From: an uncultured Marinomonas sp. | GTDB taxonomy: Bacteria; Pseudomonadota; Gammaproteobacteria; Pseudomonadales; Marinomonadaceae | Assembly (NCBI GenBank): GCA_947493575.1 | Contig: CANLRQ010000007.1 | Span: forward strand, 104,208-147,181 | Reading direction: 5' to 3' | Length of the DNA: 42,974 nucleotides | Shown here: one piece after another, positions 1 through 9,254 of the stretch | Numbering within the stretch: the stretch's first letter is position 1 | Layout: each line of letters begins with the position of its first letter | Translations under genes and position numbers: made by a program | Notes under the pieces: model-generated | Databases searched by the model: none | Seen by the model: the letters and a program-made list of their open reading frames with translations, nothing else | What the model was told of the DNA's origin: nothing

Positions 1-1
1 C

Positions 2-1999
2 AATGGTCCGATTCATTTGGGTCATATGCTAGAACATATCCAAACAGATATCTGGGTACGCTTCCAAAAACTAAGAGGCCATTTATGTACTGCGGTTTGT
101 GCAGACGATGCCCATGGCACGGCCATCATGATTAAAGCCAATAATAATGGCATTACTTCTGAAGAGCTGATTGATGGAGTACGTCAGGAGCACATGGCGG
201 ATTTCAATGATTTCTTGATTGGTTATGATAATTACCACACAACACATTCAGAAGAAAACCGTGAACTATCCTCTTCTATTTACACGGCACTAAAAGAGAA
301 GGGTAAAATTTCTGTTCGCTCTATTGTTCAGGCCTACGATCCTGAAAAAGAAATGTTTCTTGCTGATCGCTTTATTAAAGGGACTTGCCCTAAATGTCAT
401 GCTGAAGATCAATATGGCGATAATTGCGAAGTCTGTTCTGCGACTTACACACCGATGGAAATGATAAACCCTCGTTCTGTCTATTCTGGCGCAACCCCTA
501 TTGAAAAAGAATCAGAACATTACTTCTTCAAACTGCCTGATTTCCAAGACTTCTTAGCAAAATGGACTCGCAGTGGCACCTTGCAAGATCAAGTGGCGAA
601 TAAGCTTGCTGAATGGTTAGATTCAGGTTTACAAGAGTGGGATATCAGCCGTGATGCACCGTATTTTGGTTTTGAAATTCCTGACGCACCGGGCAAGTAT
701 TTCTATGTTTGGTTGGATGCGCCTATTGGTTACATGGCCAGCTTCAAAAATCTTTGTGATAAAACCGATGGTCTAGAATTTGACGAGTATTGGAGCAAAG
801 ATTCCGACGCAGAGCTATATCACTTTATCGGTAAAGACATTATTAACTTTCACGCTTTGTTCTGGCCCGCTATGTTGGATTGTGCTGGATACCGTACCCC
901 AACAGGTGTAAACGCCCATGGATATGTTACGGTTAATGGCACGAAAATGTCCAAATCTCGTGGTACATTCATCATGGCGAGAACCTATCTAAACCATTTA
1001 GATCCGCAATACTTGCGCTACTACTTTGCAGCAAAACTAAATAACAGCGTGGATGATATTGATTTAAATCTTGAAGACTTTGTCCAACGAGTCAATTCCG
1101 ATGTTGTCGGTAAAATCGTTAACATTGCGAGTCGTACTGCAAGCTTTATCAATAAAAAATTCAATAATACTCTGTCGGCAGAAGTGGCTGAAATGGAGAT
1201 GATTCAAAGTTTCATCGATGCAGGTGATGTTATTGCCAACTTCTTTGAGCAAAGAGAATACGGCAAAGCTGTGCGCGAAATTATGCGACTTGCAGACATT
1301 GCCAATACTTACATTGCCGATCAAGCACCTTGGGTATTAGCAAAAAATGCTGATACATTACCTAAGGCACAAGAAGTTTGTACTGTTGCTCTCAACTTAT
1401 TCAGCATCCTAGCAACTTATTTAAAACCTGTGATGCCACAACTGATTGCCGATGCCGAAGCCTTCTTGAATAAAGAACTGACTTGGGAAAATCGCAGCGA
1501 GTTGTTATTCGGTAAAACAGTCAATAAGTTTTCTCCACTAATGGGGCGTATTGAAGCGAAGCAAATTGAAGCTATGGTTGAAGAATCAAAAGAAGCTGTC
1601 GCTGAAGCCGCAAAAGAAGGGACAAATGCAGCTGTTGCAGAAGATTCTGAGCTTTCAAAAGAACCTATCGCTGATGAAATCGATTTTGATGCGTTTGCAA
1701 AAGTTGATTTGCGTGTTGCATTGATCGCCAAAGCAGAACACGTTCCAAAGGCAAATAAGTTATTGAAATTGACTCTAGACCTAGGTGGCGAAACTCGCAC
1801 TGTTTTCTCTGGTATTAAATCCGCTTATAAGCCAGAAGATTTAGAAGGCAAGTTGACTGTAATGGTTGCCAACTTGGCTCCACGTAAAATGAAATTTGGT
1901 TTGTCTGAAGGTATGGTTTTAGCAGCAGGTCCTGGTGGAGAAGAAATTCACTTAATGGAACCTCATAGCGGTGCTAAGCCGGGTCAACGCATTATGTAA
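2..1999 (+). CDS. metG: Methionyl-tRNA synthetase (5' end cut by window edge)
   Basis: Cytoplasmic class I aminoacyl-tRNA synthetase that charges tRNA-Met. The frame is open from base 2, so the gene begins before the window; compared with E. coli MetG about 17 N-terminal residues are missing. The HIGH-type motif (HLGH) lies at the very start. Next come the zinc-binding knuckle (CPKC...CEVC, near bases 385-440), the KMSKS loop at 944-958, an anticodon-binding helical region, and a C-terminal EMAPII/Trbp111-like tRNA-binding domain from about base 1680 (starting [12 protein letters not shown], with [11 protein letters not shown]). This is the long, dimeric MetG form. The linker before the last domain is rich in Ala and Glu. 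It ends in TAA, followed directly by tandem repeats and a terminator. Identification is secure; any start codon inside the window would be artificial. Confidence 0.97.
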   Translation, partial: NGPIHLGHMLEHIQTDIWVRFQKLRGHLCTAVCADDAHGTAIMIKANNNGITSEELIDGVRQEHMADFNDFLIGYDNYHTTHSEENRELSSSIYTALKEKGKISVRSIVQAYDPEKEMFLADRFIKGTCPKCHAEDQYGDNCEVCSATYTPMEMINPRSVYSGATPIEKESEHYFFKLPDFQDFLAKWTRSGTLQDQVANKLAEWLDSGLQEWDISRDAPYFGFEIPDAPGKYFYVWLDAPIGYMASFKNLCDKTDGLEFDEYWSKDSDAELYHFIGKDIINFHALFWPAMLDCAGYRTPTGVNAHGYVTVNGTKMSKSRGTFIMARTYLNHLDPQYLRYYFAAKLNNSVDDIDLNLEDFVQRVNSDVVGKIVNIASRTASFINKKFNNTLSAEVAEMEMIQSFIDAGDVIANFFEQREYGKAVREIMRLADIANTYIADQAPWVLAKNADTLPKAQEVCTVALNLFSILATYLKPVMPQLIADAEAFLNKELTWENRSELLFGKTVNKFSPLMGRIEAKQIEAMVEESKEAVAEAAKEGTNAAVAEDSELSKEPIADEIDFDAFAKVDLRVALIAKAEHVPKANKLLKLTLDLGGETRTVFSGIKSAYKPEDLEGKLTVMVANLAPRKMKFGLSEGMVLAAGPGGEEIHLMEPHSGAKPGQRIM

Positions 2000-2055
2000 G
2001 TGCCATTTATCTAAAGTGCTATTTTTCTAAAGTGCTATTTTTCTGAAGTACTATC
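2000..2055. repeat. 16-bp tandem repeat after metG
   Basis: Three units of 16 bp and half of a fourth start on the base after the metG stop codon: GTGCCATTTATCTAAA, GTGCTATTTTTCTAAA, GTGCTATTTTTCTGAA, then GTACTATC. The units differ by one to three bases. They lie between the stop codon and the terminator stem, so they would be transcribed as the metG 3' untranslated region. No function is evident; slippage could change the copy number. Confidence 0.8.
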
Positions 2056-2056
2056 A

Positions 2057-2226
2057 GGGCCAGTTTTGAGAGACCTTTGTACGAAATTATGAGCGATGCA
2101 AAAACAGACGAAAAAGCGGAGTTTATGAGCTATAAATGCGCATTTTGAGTTTGTTTTTAACAAGGTATTAGCAAGCGTAGTCGTCGTGTAAAGGTCTCTA
2201 TGAATTACTTCTAACTGGCCCTTTTT
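2057..2226 (+). terminator. Intrinsic terminator of metG with an insertion in its loop
   Basis: The arms GGGCCAGTT (2057-2065) and AACTGGCCC (2213-2221) are perfectly complementary, and the second is followed by five T. This is the layout of a rho-independent terminator, except that the loop is about 147 nt. Nearly all of the loop is the MITE-like element at 2069-2199. Without that element the loop would be about 16 nt (TTG plus ATGAATTACTTCT). The inference is that the terminator existed first and was then invaded. The element folds back on itself, so the stem may still form. Confidence 0.65.
2069..2199. mobile_element. 131-bp MITE-like element with 16-bp terminal inverted repeats
   Basis: The left end AGAGACCTTTGTACGA (2069-2084) and the reverse complement of the right end (2184-2199, AGAGACCTTTACACGA) match at 14 of 16 positions. 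The interior has no credible coding frame and no transposase, so it would need a transposase supplied in trans. No clean target duplication is visible (flanks TTG and ATG). The termini differ from the IS5-type ends found elsewhere in the window, so this is a second family. The IS family was not determined. Confidence 0.65.
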
Positions 2227-2375
2227 ATATTTGTGTTTTTTAACTATTTTAATCTCTGTTTTAAACACATAAATGCTTCAAGTTAGCATCAAAAATACAA
2301 TACAAAAGGCTTTTCTTATAAGAATACCTTATTAAATATATTCTAAATAAGACTAAAGAATACGCATTTTTAGTT

Positions 2376-2403
2376 TTGTTAGTTATAAGCAGCTTGCTAT
2401 AGT
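2376..2403 (+). promoter_or_regulatory. Candidate sigma-70 promoter of the rsx operon
   Basis: TTGTTA (2376-2381) and TATAGT (2398-2403) are separated by 16 bp, about 70 bp upstream of the chosen rsxA start. A start of transcription near 2410 would fall on the inverted repeat at 2409-2432. The call rests on consensus only. Confidence 0.45.
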
Positions 2404-2408
2404 TACAC

Positions 2409-2432
2409 TGTACACATTGCCCTTTGTGTACA
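2409..2432. promoter_or_regulatory. Perfect inverted repeat, candidate operator at the rsx promoter
   Basis: TGTACACA (2409-2416) and TGTGTACA (2425-2432) are perfect 8-bp arms with an 8-bp spacer. The site begins six bases after the predicted -10 box, where a repressor dimer would block initiation. It resembles neither a SoxR nor a TyrR box as I know them. The regulator is unknown. Confidence 0.5.
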
Positions 2433-2470
2433 TTACTTTTGAACCCAACATAATTTTATCTGGACGTGAG

Positions 2471-3052
2471 ATGACAGACTATCTGTTAATTTTGGTCAGT
2501 ACCATACTCGTAAATAACTTCGTATTGGTGCAGTTTTTAGGCCTTTGCCCTTTCATGGGAGTTTCTAGCAAATTAGAAACATCGATCGGTATGGCAATGG
2601 CTACCACCTTTGTCTTGACCCTATCGAGCCTATGCAGTTACTTGACCTTTGAATTTATTCTGCGTCCTTTTGGCTTGGAATATCTTAAAACCATCTCATT
2701 TATTTTGGTGATTGCCGTAGTTGTACAATTCACTGAAATGGTCGTCCGTAAAACAAGCCCTTTACTGTACCGCGTACTTGGTATTTTCTTGCCTCTTATT
2801 ACCACTAACTGCGCGGTTTTAGGTGTGGCATTACAAAACACCAGTAAGCAACATGGCTTTGTAGACTCTATACTATATGGATTCGGTGCAGCCGTTGGTT
2901 TCTCTTTTGTATTAATTTTATTCTCTGCTATGCGTGAAAGAATCAATGTTGCCGATGTCCCTAACCCATTCAAAGGCTCTGCCATTGGTATGGTGACAGC
3001 AGGTTTAATGGCCTTAGCCTTTATGGGCTTCACTGGTCTAGTTCAGATATAG
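2471..3052 (+). CDS. rsxA: Ion-translocating oxidoreductase complex subunit RsxA/RnfA
   Basis: Inner-membrane subunit of the Rnf/Rsx complex, which couples electron transfer between ferredoxin and NAD to ion pumping; in E. coli the complex keeps SoxR reduced. The start at 2471 gives 193 residues, the same length as E. coli RsxA, and a matching beginning ([17 protein letters not shown]). An in-frame ATG-less extension to 2417 is possible but would cross the operator. Six hydrophobic segments are visible. The conserved [11 protein letters not shown] and TTNCAVLG stretches contain the cysteines that, in the family, bind a shared [2Fe-2S] centre with RsxE. First gene of rsxABCDGE; rsxB follows 8 bp later. 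Confidence 0.95.
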   Translation: MTDYLLILVSTILVNNFVLVQFLGLCPFMGVSSKLETSIGMAMATTFVLTLSSLCSYLTFEFILRPFGLEYLKTISFILVIAVVVQFTEMVVRKTSPLLYRVLGIFLPLITTNCAVLGVALQNTSKQHGFVDSILYGFGAAVGFSFVLILFSAMRERINVADVPNPFKGSAIGMVTAGLMALAFMGFTGLVQI

Positions 3053-3060
3053 GTGCCCAC

Positions 3061-3663
3061 ATGACAACAATATTGATAGCCGTAGGCATTTTATTAGTTT
3101 TATCCCTTATTTTTGGAGCCATTTTAGGTTTCGCAAATGTTCGTTTTCATGTGGAAGGCGACCCAATTGTTGCCCAAATCGACGCCATTTTGCCACAAAC
3201 ACAGTGTGGCCAATGTGGCCACCCAGGATGTCGCCCTTACGCTGAAGCCATCGCTAATGGTGAAGCCATTAACCATTGCCCTCCCGGCGGCCAAGCAACA
3301 ATTCAAGCCTTAGCGGATTTGCTCGATGTAGAAGCCATTCCTTTGGATGGCGATCATGGGGAAGAGACGGCTAAGCGCGTGGCGGTTATACGTGAAGACG
3401 AATGCATTGGCTGTACTAAATGCATTCAAGCTTGCCCTGTCGACGCTATTTTAGGCGCGGCCAAACAAATGCATACCGTTATTGCTGATGAGTGTACTGG
3501 TTGTGATTTATGTATTGACCCTTGCCCTGTCGATTGTATTGATATGGTAGAAATTGGAGTCACCACAAAAACATGGTCTTGGGACAAACCCGTTGGCCCT
3601 ATGTCTCGTCCAGGAAATTTAATCGCTTCCGATCGTCAACCTTTAATGGAGGCCAGTCACTAA
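3061..3663 (+). CDS. rsxB: Rsx/Rnf complex iron-sulfur subunit B
   Basis: Ferredoxin-like subunit that passes electrons within the Rsx complex at the cytoplasmic face. An N-terminal hydrophobic anchor (about residues 3-25) is followed by a four-cysteine cluster motif (CGQCGHPGC plus a later CPPGG). Two [4Fe-4S] motifs follow in the second half, [12 protein letters not shown] and [12 protein letters not shown]. The length of 200 residues is typical (E. coli RsxB 192). The short tail after the second ferredoxin motif matches other gammaproteobacterial RsxB proteins. The ATG at 3061 is 8 bp after rsxA, and the stop lies next to the rsxC start. Confidence 0.95.
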   Translation: MTTILIAVGILLVLSLIFGAILGFANVRFHVEGDPIVAQIDAILPQTQCGQCGHPGCRPYAEAIANGEAINHCPPGGQATIQALADLLDVEAIPLDGDHGEETAKRVAVIREDECIGCTKCIQACPVDAILGAAKQMHTVIADECTGCDLCIDPCPVDCIDMVEIGVTTKTWSWDKPVGPMSRPGNLIASDRQPLMEASH

Positions 3664-3664
3664 A

Positions 3665-6112
3665 ATGCCATCAGATGTTACTGTTTTTGAATTTCATGGT
3701 GGTATTCACCCTGAGCAAAATAAAACTCAATCATTACAATTGCCATTAGGCAACCCAAAGCTGCCTGACGAACTGGTGTTACCTTTAGGACAACATATTG
3801 GTCAAATGTCACGCCCTTTAGTAAAGGTCGGCGATCGAGTATTAAAAGGCCAAACAATTGCTATTAACAATGGTTTCTTAAGCAGTTTTTTACACGCACC
3901 AACATCAGGGCGTATTTCTGCTATTGAAGAAAGAGCAATCGCCCACCCTTCAGGTTTAAGCGATCTGTGCATTATTATCGAACCAGATAATAAAGAAACA
4001 TGGTGCGAACTACGCCCCATGCCTTTGTGGCAAGAGTCTACGAAAACCGATGTCTTAACTTACCTTGCCGAAATGGGCATTGTTGGTATGGGCGGTGCTG
4101 GTTTTCCAACTCAGGTAAAACTTCAAGGTGCACAAAAAAATGACCTTGATTACTTAATCATCAATGCGGCTGAGTGCGAACCTTACATTACGGCTGATGA
4201 TATGTTGATTCGCGAGAAAACGTCTCACCTAGTTCAAGGTATTCAGATTTTACAGTTTCTTGTTGAAGCCAATAATGTGATTATTGGCATTGAAGACAAT
4301 AAAGAAAAAGCCATTGAATTATTACAAAATGAATTGCGAGTTCGCCAGCTAGATAAGCAAATTAAAATCGCTGTTGTACCAACAAAATATCCTTCTGGCG
4401 GTGAAAAACAACTTATCCAGCTACTTACAGATAGAGAAGTTCCTAGCGGCAAACACCCTATCGATATTGGTATTATTTGTCAGAACGTGGGGACATGTTC
4501 CGCAATTTACGACGCAGTTGTATTAGGCCAACCCTTAATTTCCCGTATTACTACTCTCACAGGTGCTGCTCTTGAACACCCTCAGAATGTAGAAGTTCTT
4601 CTAGGCACACCGATAGAACATTTGCTGAACTATGCGGGCTGCGATCATTCTCAATTGCAACGCTTGATAATGGGCGGCCCTATGATGGGCTTTACGCTTG
4701 AAAACCAACAAGCCCCCATAATTAAAACAACAAACTGTATTTTAGCAGGCTCAGCTAAAGAGTTACCGCAGCCAGAACCAGAACAAGCCTGCATTCGCTG
4801 CGGTATGTGCGAACAAGCCTGCCCTGCAAGCTTGTTACCACAACAGTTATTATGGTTCACCAAAAGCCAAGAGTTTGAAAAAGCAGAACACTATAATCTG
4901 TTTGACTGCATCGAATGCGGCGCGTGTTCATATGTGTGCCCAAGTAGCATTCCTTTGGTTCAATATTACCGCCATGGTAAGAGTGCCATTCGTGAAGCTC
5001 GTGACGCGACTATAAAGTCAGACCATGCAAAACTTCGCTTTGAAGCTCGTAAAGCTCGCCAAGAAGCCGAAGCCGCTGAAAAAGAAGCCAAACGTCTTGC
5101 TAGGAAAAAACCCGCGCCGAAAGCCGATAAGGCTAAAGTGGACGCTCCAACAAATGATGTCACCACAGCGAAAGCAGACAATGCTAATAAGGCAGAAAAA
5201 CCGGCTAACAATGAAGCCAGTAAAAAGTTAAAAATCGATTTGGCCATTGCTAAAGCCAAAATGAAAAAGCTCGAAAAAGCCCTCACTGCGGCTCAGGAAG
5301 AAACACGCACTGAGGAAATTAACCAACTTCAAACTGAAGTGAATGAACAGAAAAATACCATCCAGCAACTCGAAGACGAATTAACGAAAGTCGCACCGCC
5401 TGCGAAAGTCACGAAAGTAGCTAACCCCAATGAAGCTGGAGTAAAGCAATTAAAGATTGATGCGGCTATTGCAAAAGCGTCGGTTAAGAAGCTTGAAAAA
5501 GCCATTAAGAAAGCTGAAGACATTAATGCACCAGAGCTTGAAACGCTAAAAAGCCAATTAACTCCGGCCATATTAAGAGCCAACGAGCTAGAAAAGTCGC
5601 TTGCTTCCGCTCAAGAGGCAGCGGCCAAATCAAGTGATTCGACAGCAACACAAGCCGAAGAACTGTCAGAACAAGCTAAAGCGGATACAAAAAAGCTGAA
5701 GATAGACATTGCCATAGCAAATGCAGCGATTAAAAAGGCCAAGAAAAACATCGATGCAATGAAAGCTGAAGGGCAAGACGATGCCGCTATTGATGCCTCT
5801 GGTTTACCGCAGAAGTTAGCTGAACATGAAGCGAATATCACTGGACTTCAACAAAAATTAACCGATCTTACTGCCACTGATTCCAAAACAGAGAAGCCAT
5901 CAGCTGAAGTTAATCCATTGGCAGATAAAATTAAAAAGCAAAAAATCGCCGTCGCATTAGCAAAAGCGCAAATCAGTAAATTGACTAAACGAATGGAAAA
6001 AGAGCCAGAAAAAGCCGCTGAAATACAGCTCGAAATAGAAGCAAAACAAGCAGCACAAACCACAGCCGAAACCGAGCTGGCTCAGCTCCTCAACACGCAA
6101 GAGAAAAATTAA
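3665..6112 (+). CDS. rsxC: Rsx/Rnf complex subunit C with repeat-bearing C-terminal extension
   Basis: Peripheral subunit thought to take part in NADH and flavin-linked electron transfer in the Rsx complex. The order is: an N-terminal RnfC barrel-like domain (begins FEFHGGIHPEQNK), an NADH/FMN-binding Complex1_51K-like core (GMGGAGFPTQVK near residue 142; INAAECEPYIT), a SLBB region, then two [4Fe-4S] motifs (CIRCGMCEQACP near residue 378 and CIECGACSYVCP near 417). After about residue 450 comes a highly charged Lys/Ala/Glu tail, predicted coiled coil, with four copies of a K-x-KID-x-AIAKA-like module starting near residues 520, 594, 676 and 757. The tail makes up about 45% of the protein. 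Such tails vary widely in length between species. Confidence 0.95.
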   Translation: MPSDVTVFEFHGGIHPEQNKTQSLQLPLGNPKLPDELVLPLGQHIGQMSRPLVKVGDRVLKGQTIAINNGFLSSFLHAPTSGRISAIEERAIAHPSGLSDLCIIIEPDNKETWCELRPMPLWQESTKTDVLTYLAEMGIVGMGGAGFPTQVKLQGAQKNDLDYLIINAAECEPYITADDMLIREKTSHLVQGIQILQFLVEANNVIIGIEDNKEKAIELLQNELRVRQLDKQIKIAVVPTKYPSGGEKQLIQLLTDREVPSGKHPIDIGIICQNVGTCSAIYDAVVLGQPLISRITTLTGAALEHPQNVEVLLGTPIEHLLNYAGCDHSQLQRLIMGGPMMGFTLENQQAPIIKTTNCILAGSAKELPQPEPEQACIRCGMCEQACPASLLPQQLLWFTKSQEFEKAEHYNLFDCIECGACSYVCPSSIPLVQYYRHGKSAIREARDATIKSDHAKLRFEARKARQEAEAAEKEAKRLARKKPAPKADKAKVDAPTNDVTTAKADNANKAEKPANNEASKKLKIDLAIAKAKMKKLEKALTAAQEETRTEEINQLQTEVNEQKNTIQQLEDELTKVAPPAKVTKVANPNEAGVKQLKIDAAIAKASVKKLEKAIKKAEDINAPELETLKSQLTPAILRANELEKSLASAQEAAAKSSDSTATQAEELSEQAKADTKKLKIDIAIANAAIKKAKKNIDAMKAEGQDDAAIDASGLPQKLAEHEANITGLQQKLTDLTATDSKTEKPSAEVNPLADKIKKQKIAVALAKAQISKLTKRMEKEPEKAAEIQLEIEAKQAAQTTAETELAQLLNTQEKN

Positions 6113-7171
6113 ATGGCACTTTTAAGGATAACGTCTCCCCATACTCAACGTGCAGGTCGAAAAACCTCATGGGTTATGTTAATGGTTATTGCGGCTACTA
6201 TTCCGGGATTAGTCGTTCAAACGGCCTTGTTTGGCTGGGGAACATTAATCAATATCTTAATCGCTGTCGCTGCAGCTTTAGTGAGCGAAGCCATTATTTT
6301 GAAAATGCGCCAGCGTTCAATTGGTTTCTTTTTAAAAGATTACAGTGCTGTACTGACCGCTGTGTTACTGGGTTTAGCACTACCTCCTAGTGTACCTTGG
6401 TGGCTAACAGTAACAGCCGTCTCTTTTGCAATTATTTTTGCCAAGCAAGTTTATGGCGGCTTAGGTAACAACCCCTTTAATCCCGCAATGGTAGGTTATG
6501 CCATCGTTCTGGTTTCTTTCCCCGTCCCTATGACCCAGTGGTTAGGTTCTGCGGACGTTGTTGCTACACAGGATACCTTGTCTTTTGTACACTCAATTGC
6601 AGCCATTTTTTCCAGCGCTCCTGTCATTGATGGTTACACTATGGCGACGCCTTTGGATGCCTTTAAGCATAAAGAAGGTTTAATGAGTTCAGAAGCATTT
6701 GCCAGTGTAGAAGCTCTCAGTTCTGGCAACCTTTCTAGTTGGTTCTATGTGAACATGGCTTATCTTGCTGGCGGATTAGCTTTACTCTATTTCCGTATTA
6801 TCACATGGCATACCCCAGTTGCTTTGTTAGGTGCTTTGGCTGTTATGGCGTCTCTCTTTTACATGATTGATGCCAGCAATGCAGCCACACCTTACTTTCA
6901 TCTAACGACTGGTGCAGCAATGTTTGGCGCTTTCTTCATTGCAACAGACCCAGTTTCATCTTGCACAAGTAATAAAGGCAAGTTGTTTTATGGCTGTGGC
7001 ATCGGTGTATTAATTTTTATTATTAGAACATGGGGAGGCTATCCAGATGCAGTAGCCTTTGCCGTACTTCTTATGAATTTCGCTGCCCCATTCATTGATT
7101 ATTACAGCCAACCTCGTGCATACGGGCATAAAAAAGCAAAAAAAGGCCTTAAAATCGGAGACTCTCAATAA
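6113..7171 (+). CDS. rsxD: Rsx/Rnf complex membrane subunit D
   Basis: Integral membrane flavoprotein related to NqrB, part of the ion-pumping module. It has 352 residues and about nine hydrophobic segments. The DGYTMATPLDAFK stretch contains the threonine that carries covalently linked FMN in characterised RnfD/NqrB proteins. GGLGNNPFNPAMVGY and FFIATDPVSS are further family signatures. The ATG directly abuts the rsxC stop, and the last base of its TAA is the first base of the rsxG ATG, so translation is probably coupled along the operon. Confidence 0.95.
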   Translation: MALLRITSPHTQRAGRKTSWVMLMVIAATIPGLVVQTALFGWGTLINILIAVAAALVSEAIILKMRQRSIGFFLKDYSAVLTAVLLGLALPPSVPWWLTVTAVSFAIIFAKQVYGGLGNNPFNPAMVGYAIVLVSFPVPMTQWLGSADVVATQDTLSFVHSIAAIFSSAPVIDGYTMATPLDAFKHKEGLMSSEAFASVEALSSGNLSSWFYVNMAYLAGGLALLYFRIITWHTPVALLGALAVMASLFYMIDASNAATPYFHLTTGAAMFGAFFIATDPVSSCTSNKGKLFYGCGIGVLIFIIRTWGGYPDAVAFAVLLMNFAAPFIDYYSQPRAYGHKKAKKGLKIGDSQ

Positions 7172-7788
7172 TGGATATCATCGCATCTATTCGTCGCAAC
7201 AGTCTTGGGTTAGGGATTTTTGCCGTGGTTACCGCAGGCTTAATTGCGACAACTCATCAACTTACTCAAAACACAATTGCAGATAATATTGTACAGGCTC
7301 AGTTAGCTGCATTTAATGAGATTTTGCCTGCTGATCGCTACAATAATGAACTCTATAAAGACGTAATTACTCTTGAAGCTGATCCATTACTAGGTTCAGA
7401 TGAACCTCACAAAGCCTACTTAGCAAGAATGGATGGTAAGGTAACAGCCATCATTTTCGAGGCAACCGCTCCCGGTGGCTATAATGGAAATCTAGAGTTA
7501 CTTGTAGCAATTGATCAAGAAGGCATTGTTACTGGCAGTCGCATTATTAGCCATAAAGAAACACCGGGGCTTGGAGACAAGGTCGACGTGAAAAAGTCAC
7601 CTTGGGTACACGGCTTTGTCGGTACTTTTTTAGGTGAAAAACCAGAAAAACAGTGGCAAGTAAAAAAAGACGGTGGCGAATTTGATCAATTTACAGGGGC
7701 GACCATTACACCTAGAGCCGTTGTCAGATCAGTAAAAAATACACTTGTGTATTTTGACCTTCACAAAGACAGTTTATTTAAGAGATAG
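7171..7788 (+). CDS. rsxG: Rsx/Rnf complex FMN-binding subunit G
   Basis: Membrane-anchored subunit with a covalently bound FMN on the periplasmic side. One N-terminal transmembrane helix (about residues 10-28) precedes an FMN-binding domain. The [12 protein letters not shown] stretch near residue 175 matches the S(T)GAT motif whose final threonine is flavinylated in RnfG/Nqr[15 protein letters not shown] and [12 protein letters not shown] are typical of the family. It has 205 residues, as in E. coli (206). It overlaps rsxD by one base, and a 56-bp spacer separates it from rsxE. Confidence 0.95.
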   Translation: MDIIASIRRNSLGLGIFAVVTAGLIATTHQLTQNTIADNIVQAQLAAFNEILPADRYNNELYKDVITLEADPLLGSDEPHKAYLARMDGKVTAIIFEATAPGGYNGNLELLVAIDQEGIVTGSRIISHKETPGLGDKVDVKKSPWVHGFVGTFLGEKPEKQWQVKKDGGEFDQFTGATITPRAVVRSVKNTLVYFDLHKDSLFKR

Positions 7789-7844
7789 CACAGCACTCGC
7801 CAAGCCATTCAAGTAATGCAGGTTCGAGAGCAATAGGAATTAAT

Positions 7845-8600
7845 ATGAGTGAAAACAATTTAGCTGATTCAGCAACTGAGACGACTAAACCCGCAACAGA
7901 CTATGCTGAAATCGTTTATAACGGTATTTGGAAAAACAACCCAGCCCTTGTGCAACTACTCGGTCTTTGCCCTCTATTGGCTGTTACCAGCACGGTTGTT
8001 AATGCCATCGGTTTGGGATTGGCTACCTTGGTCGTTTTGGTAGGTTCAAACATTGCCGTATCTCTAATTCGTCATTACGTTGCTGATGCCGTACGCTTGC
8101 CAGCATTTGTTATGATTATCGCCTCTTTCACAACTTGCATTGAGTTACTTATGCAAGCCTACACTTACGAGTTGTACCAAATCCTAGGTATTTTCATTCC
8201 TCTTATTGTAACCAACTGCGCCATTCTAGGCCGTGCAGATGCATTTGCTAGCCGTAATCCTGTACTGCCTTCCGCTCTTGATGGCTTTATGATGGGCTTA
8301 GGTTTTATGTTTATTCTTGTGCTACTTGGTGGAATGCGAGAACTTATTGGTCAAGGTACCCTTTTCTCAGACATGTCATTATTGTTTGGGGACGTTGCCG
8401 CTAACTGGAAATGGACGGTTTTTTCTGACTATAACGACGTGCTGTTTGCTATTCTTCCTCCCGGAGCTTTTATTGGCTTAGGCATTTTAATTGCCCTTAA
8501 AAACTACTGGGATATTAAAGAAAAAGCTCGTATTGAAGCACAGAAAGAAAAAACCGCACCGGGATCTAAACGTGTACGAGTAACAGGCAACGTCGCTTAG
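7845..8600 (+). CDS. rsxE: Rsx/Rnf complex membrane subunit E
   Basis: Integral membrane partner of RsxA; the two subunits are homologous and form a pseudosymmetric pair. It has 251 residues and six hydrophobic helices. [14 protein letters not shown] and [11 protein letters not shown] are the counterparts of the RsxA cysteine motifs that hold a membrane iron-sulfur centre. The N terminus is longer than in E. coli RsxE (231 residues) by a polar stretch of about 20 residues rich in Thr and Ala. The start has an upstream AGGAAT five bases before the ATG. It is the last rsx gene and is followed by nth after 18 bp. Confidence 0.95.
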   Translation: MSENNLADSATETTKPATDYAEIVYNGIWKNNPALVQLLGLCPLLAVTSTVVNAIGLGLATLVVLVGSNIAVSLIRHYVADAVRLPAFVMIIASFTTCIELLMQAYTYELYQILGIFIPLIVTNCAILGRADAFASRNPVLPSALDGFMMGLGFMFILVLLGGMRELIGQGTLFSDMSLLFGDVAANWKWTVFSDYNDVLFAILPPGAFIGLGILIALKNYWDIKEKARIEAQKEKTAPGSKRVRVTGNVA

Positions 8601-8618
8601 CAGAAGGATTATTCGAGC

Positions 8619-9254
8619 GTGAACAAACAAAAACGACACGAAATTTTCACCCGTTTACGTGCTGAAAATCCAAATCCTAAAACGGAATTGGAATACAGCA
8701 CTCCGTTTGAATTACTCATTGCCGTACTGCTTTCTGCCCAAGCCACTGATGTGAGTGTGAATAAGGCCACTAGAAAGCTTTTTCCAGTGGCAAACACCCC
8801 TGAAAGCATCTTAGCCTTGGGTGTTGATGGCCTAAAGGAATACATCAAAACCATTGGCTTATTTAATGCTAAAGCGGAAAACACCATAAAGACCTGTAAA
8901 ATGCTCATTGAACAGCATAACAGTGTAGTACCTGATAACCGTGAAGCCTTAGAAGCACTACCGGGAGTAGGCCGTAAAACAGCCAACGTTGTTTTAAATA
9001 CCGCCTTTAGACAAATAGCAATGGCCGTCGATACTCATATATTCCGCTTTGGAAACCGTACCAAGGTTGCTCCCGGGAAAAATGTGCTCGAAGTAGAAGC
9101 CAAACTGCTAAAATTTGTTCCTAAAGAGTTTTTACTTGATGCCCATCATTGGATGATTTTACACGGGCGTTATATCTGTGTTGCTCGTAAACCTAAATGC
9201 GATGCTTGTATTATTGAGGACTTATGTGAGTTTAAAGAAAAAACCTCGACATAA
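8619..9254 (+). CDS. nth: Endonuclease III
   Basis: DNA glycosylase/AP lyase that removes oxidised pyrimidines in base-excision repair. The GTG start at 8619 gives MNKQKRHEIFTRLR, which aligns with the E. coli start; AGAAGGA lies 13-18 bases upstream. It has 211 residues, as in E. coli. The helix-hairpin-helix with its catalytic lysine (LPGVGRKTANVV), the catalytic aspartate (VDTHIFR) and the C-terminal [4Fe-4S] loop (C-x6-C-x2-C-x5-C in CVARKPKCDACIIEDLC) are all present. The position just after rsxE repeats the E. coli order, and it is probably cotranscribed with rsx. Confidence 0.97.
   Translation: MNKQKRHEIFTRLRAENPNPKTELEYSTPFELLIAVLLSAQATDVSVNKATRKLFPVANTPESILALGVDGLKEYIKTIGLFNAKAENTIKTCKMLIEQHNSVVPDNREALEALPGVGRKTANVVLNTAFRQIAMAVDTHIFRFGNRTKVAPGKNVLEVEAKLLKFVPKEFLLDAHHWMILHGRYICVARKPKCDACIIEDLCEFKEKTST

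Noticed and set aside
2035..2268. Minus-strand frame of 77 codons after metG
   Set aside because: It runs through the terminator arms and the MITE; the composition is unlike a protein and the frame owes its length to the element. Kept as non-coding.
2417..2470. Longer N terminus for RsxA from 2417
   Set aside because: It would start inside the operator palindrome, lacks a ribosome binding site, and adds residues absent from the 193-residue family length. The ATG at 2471 matches E. coli exactly in position.
5222..5996. Periodic repeats in rsxC considered as a CRISPR-like or DNA repeat array
   Set aside because: The similarity is at the protein level with 74-82 codon spacing and imperfect DNA; it is a coding repeat.
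4966..6063. Several minus-strand frames opposite the rsxC tail
   Set aside because: They are Ala/Ser/Phe-rich mirror products of the Lys/Ala/Glu-rich coiled-coil codons and have no ribosome binding sites or family features.
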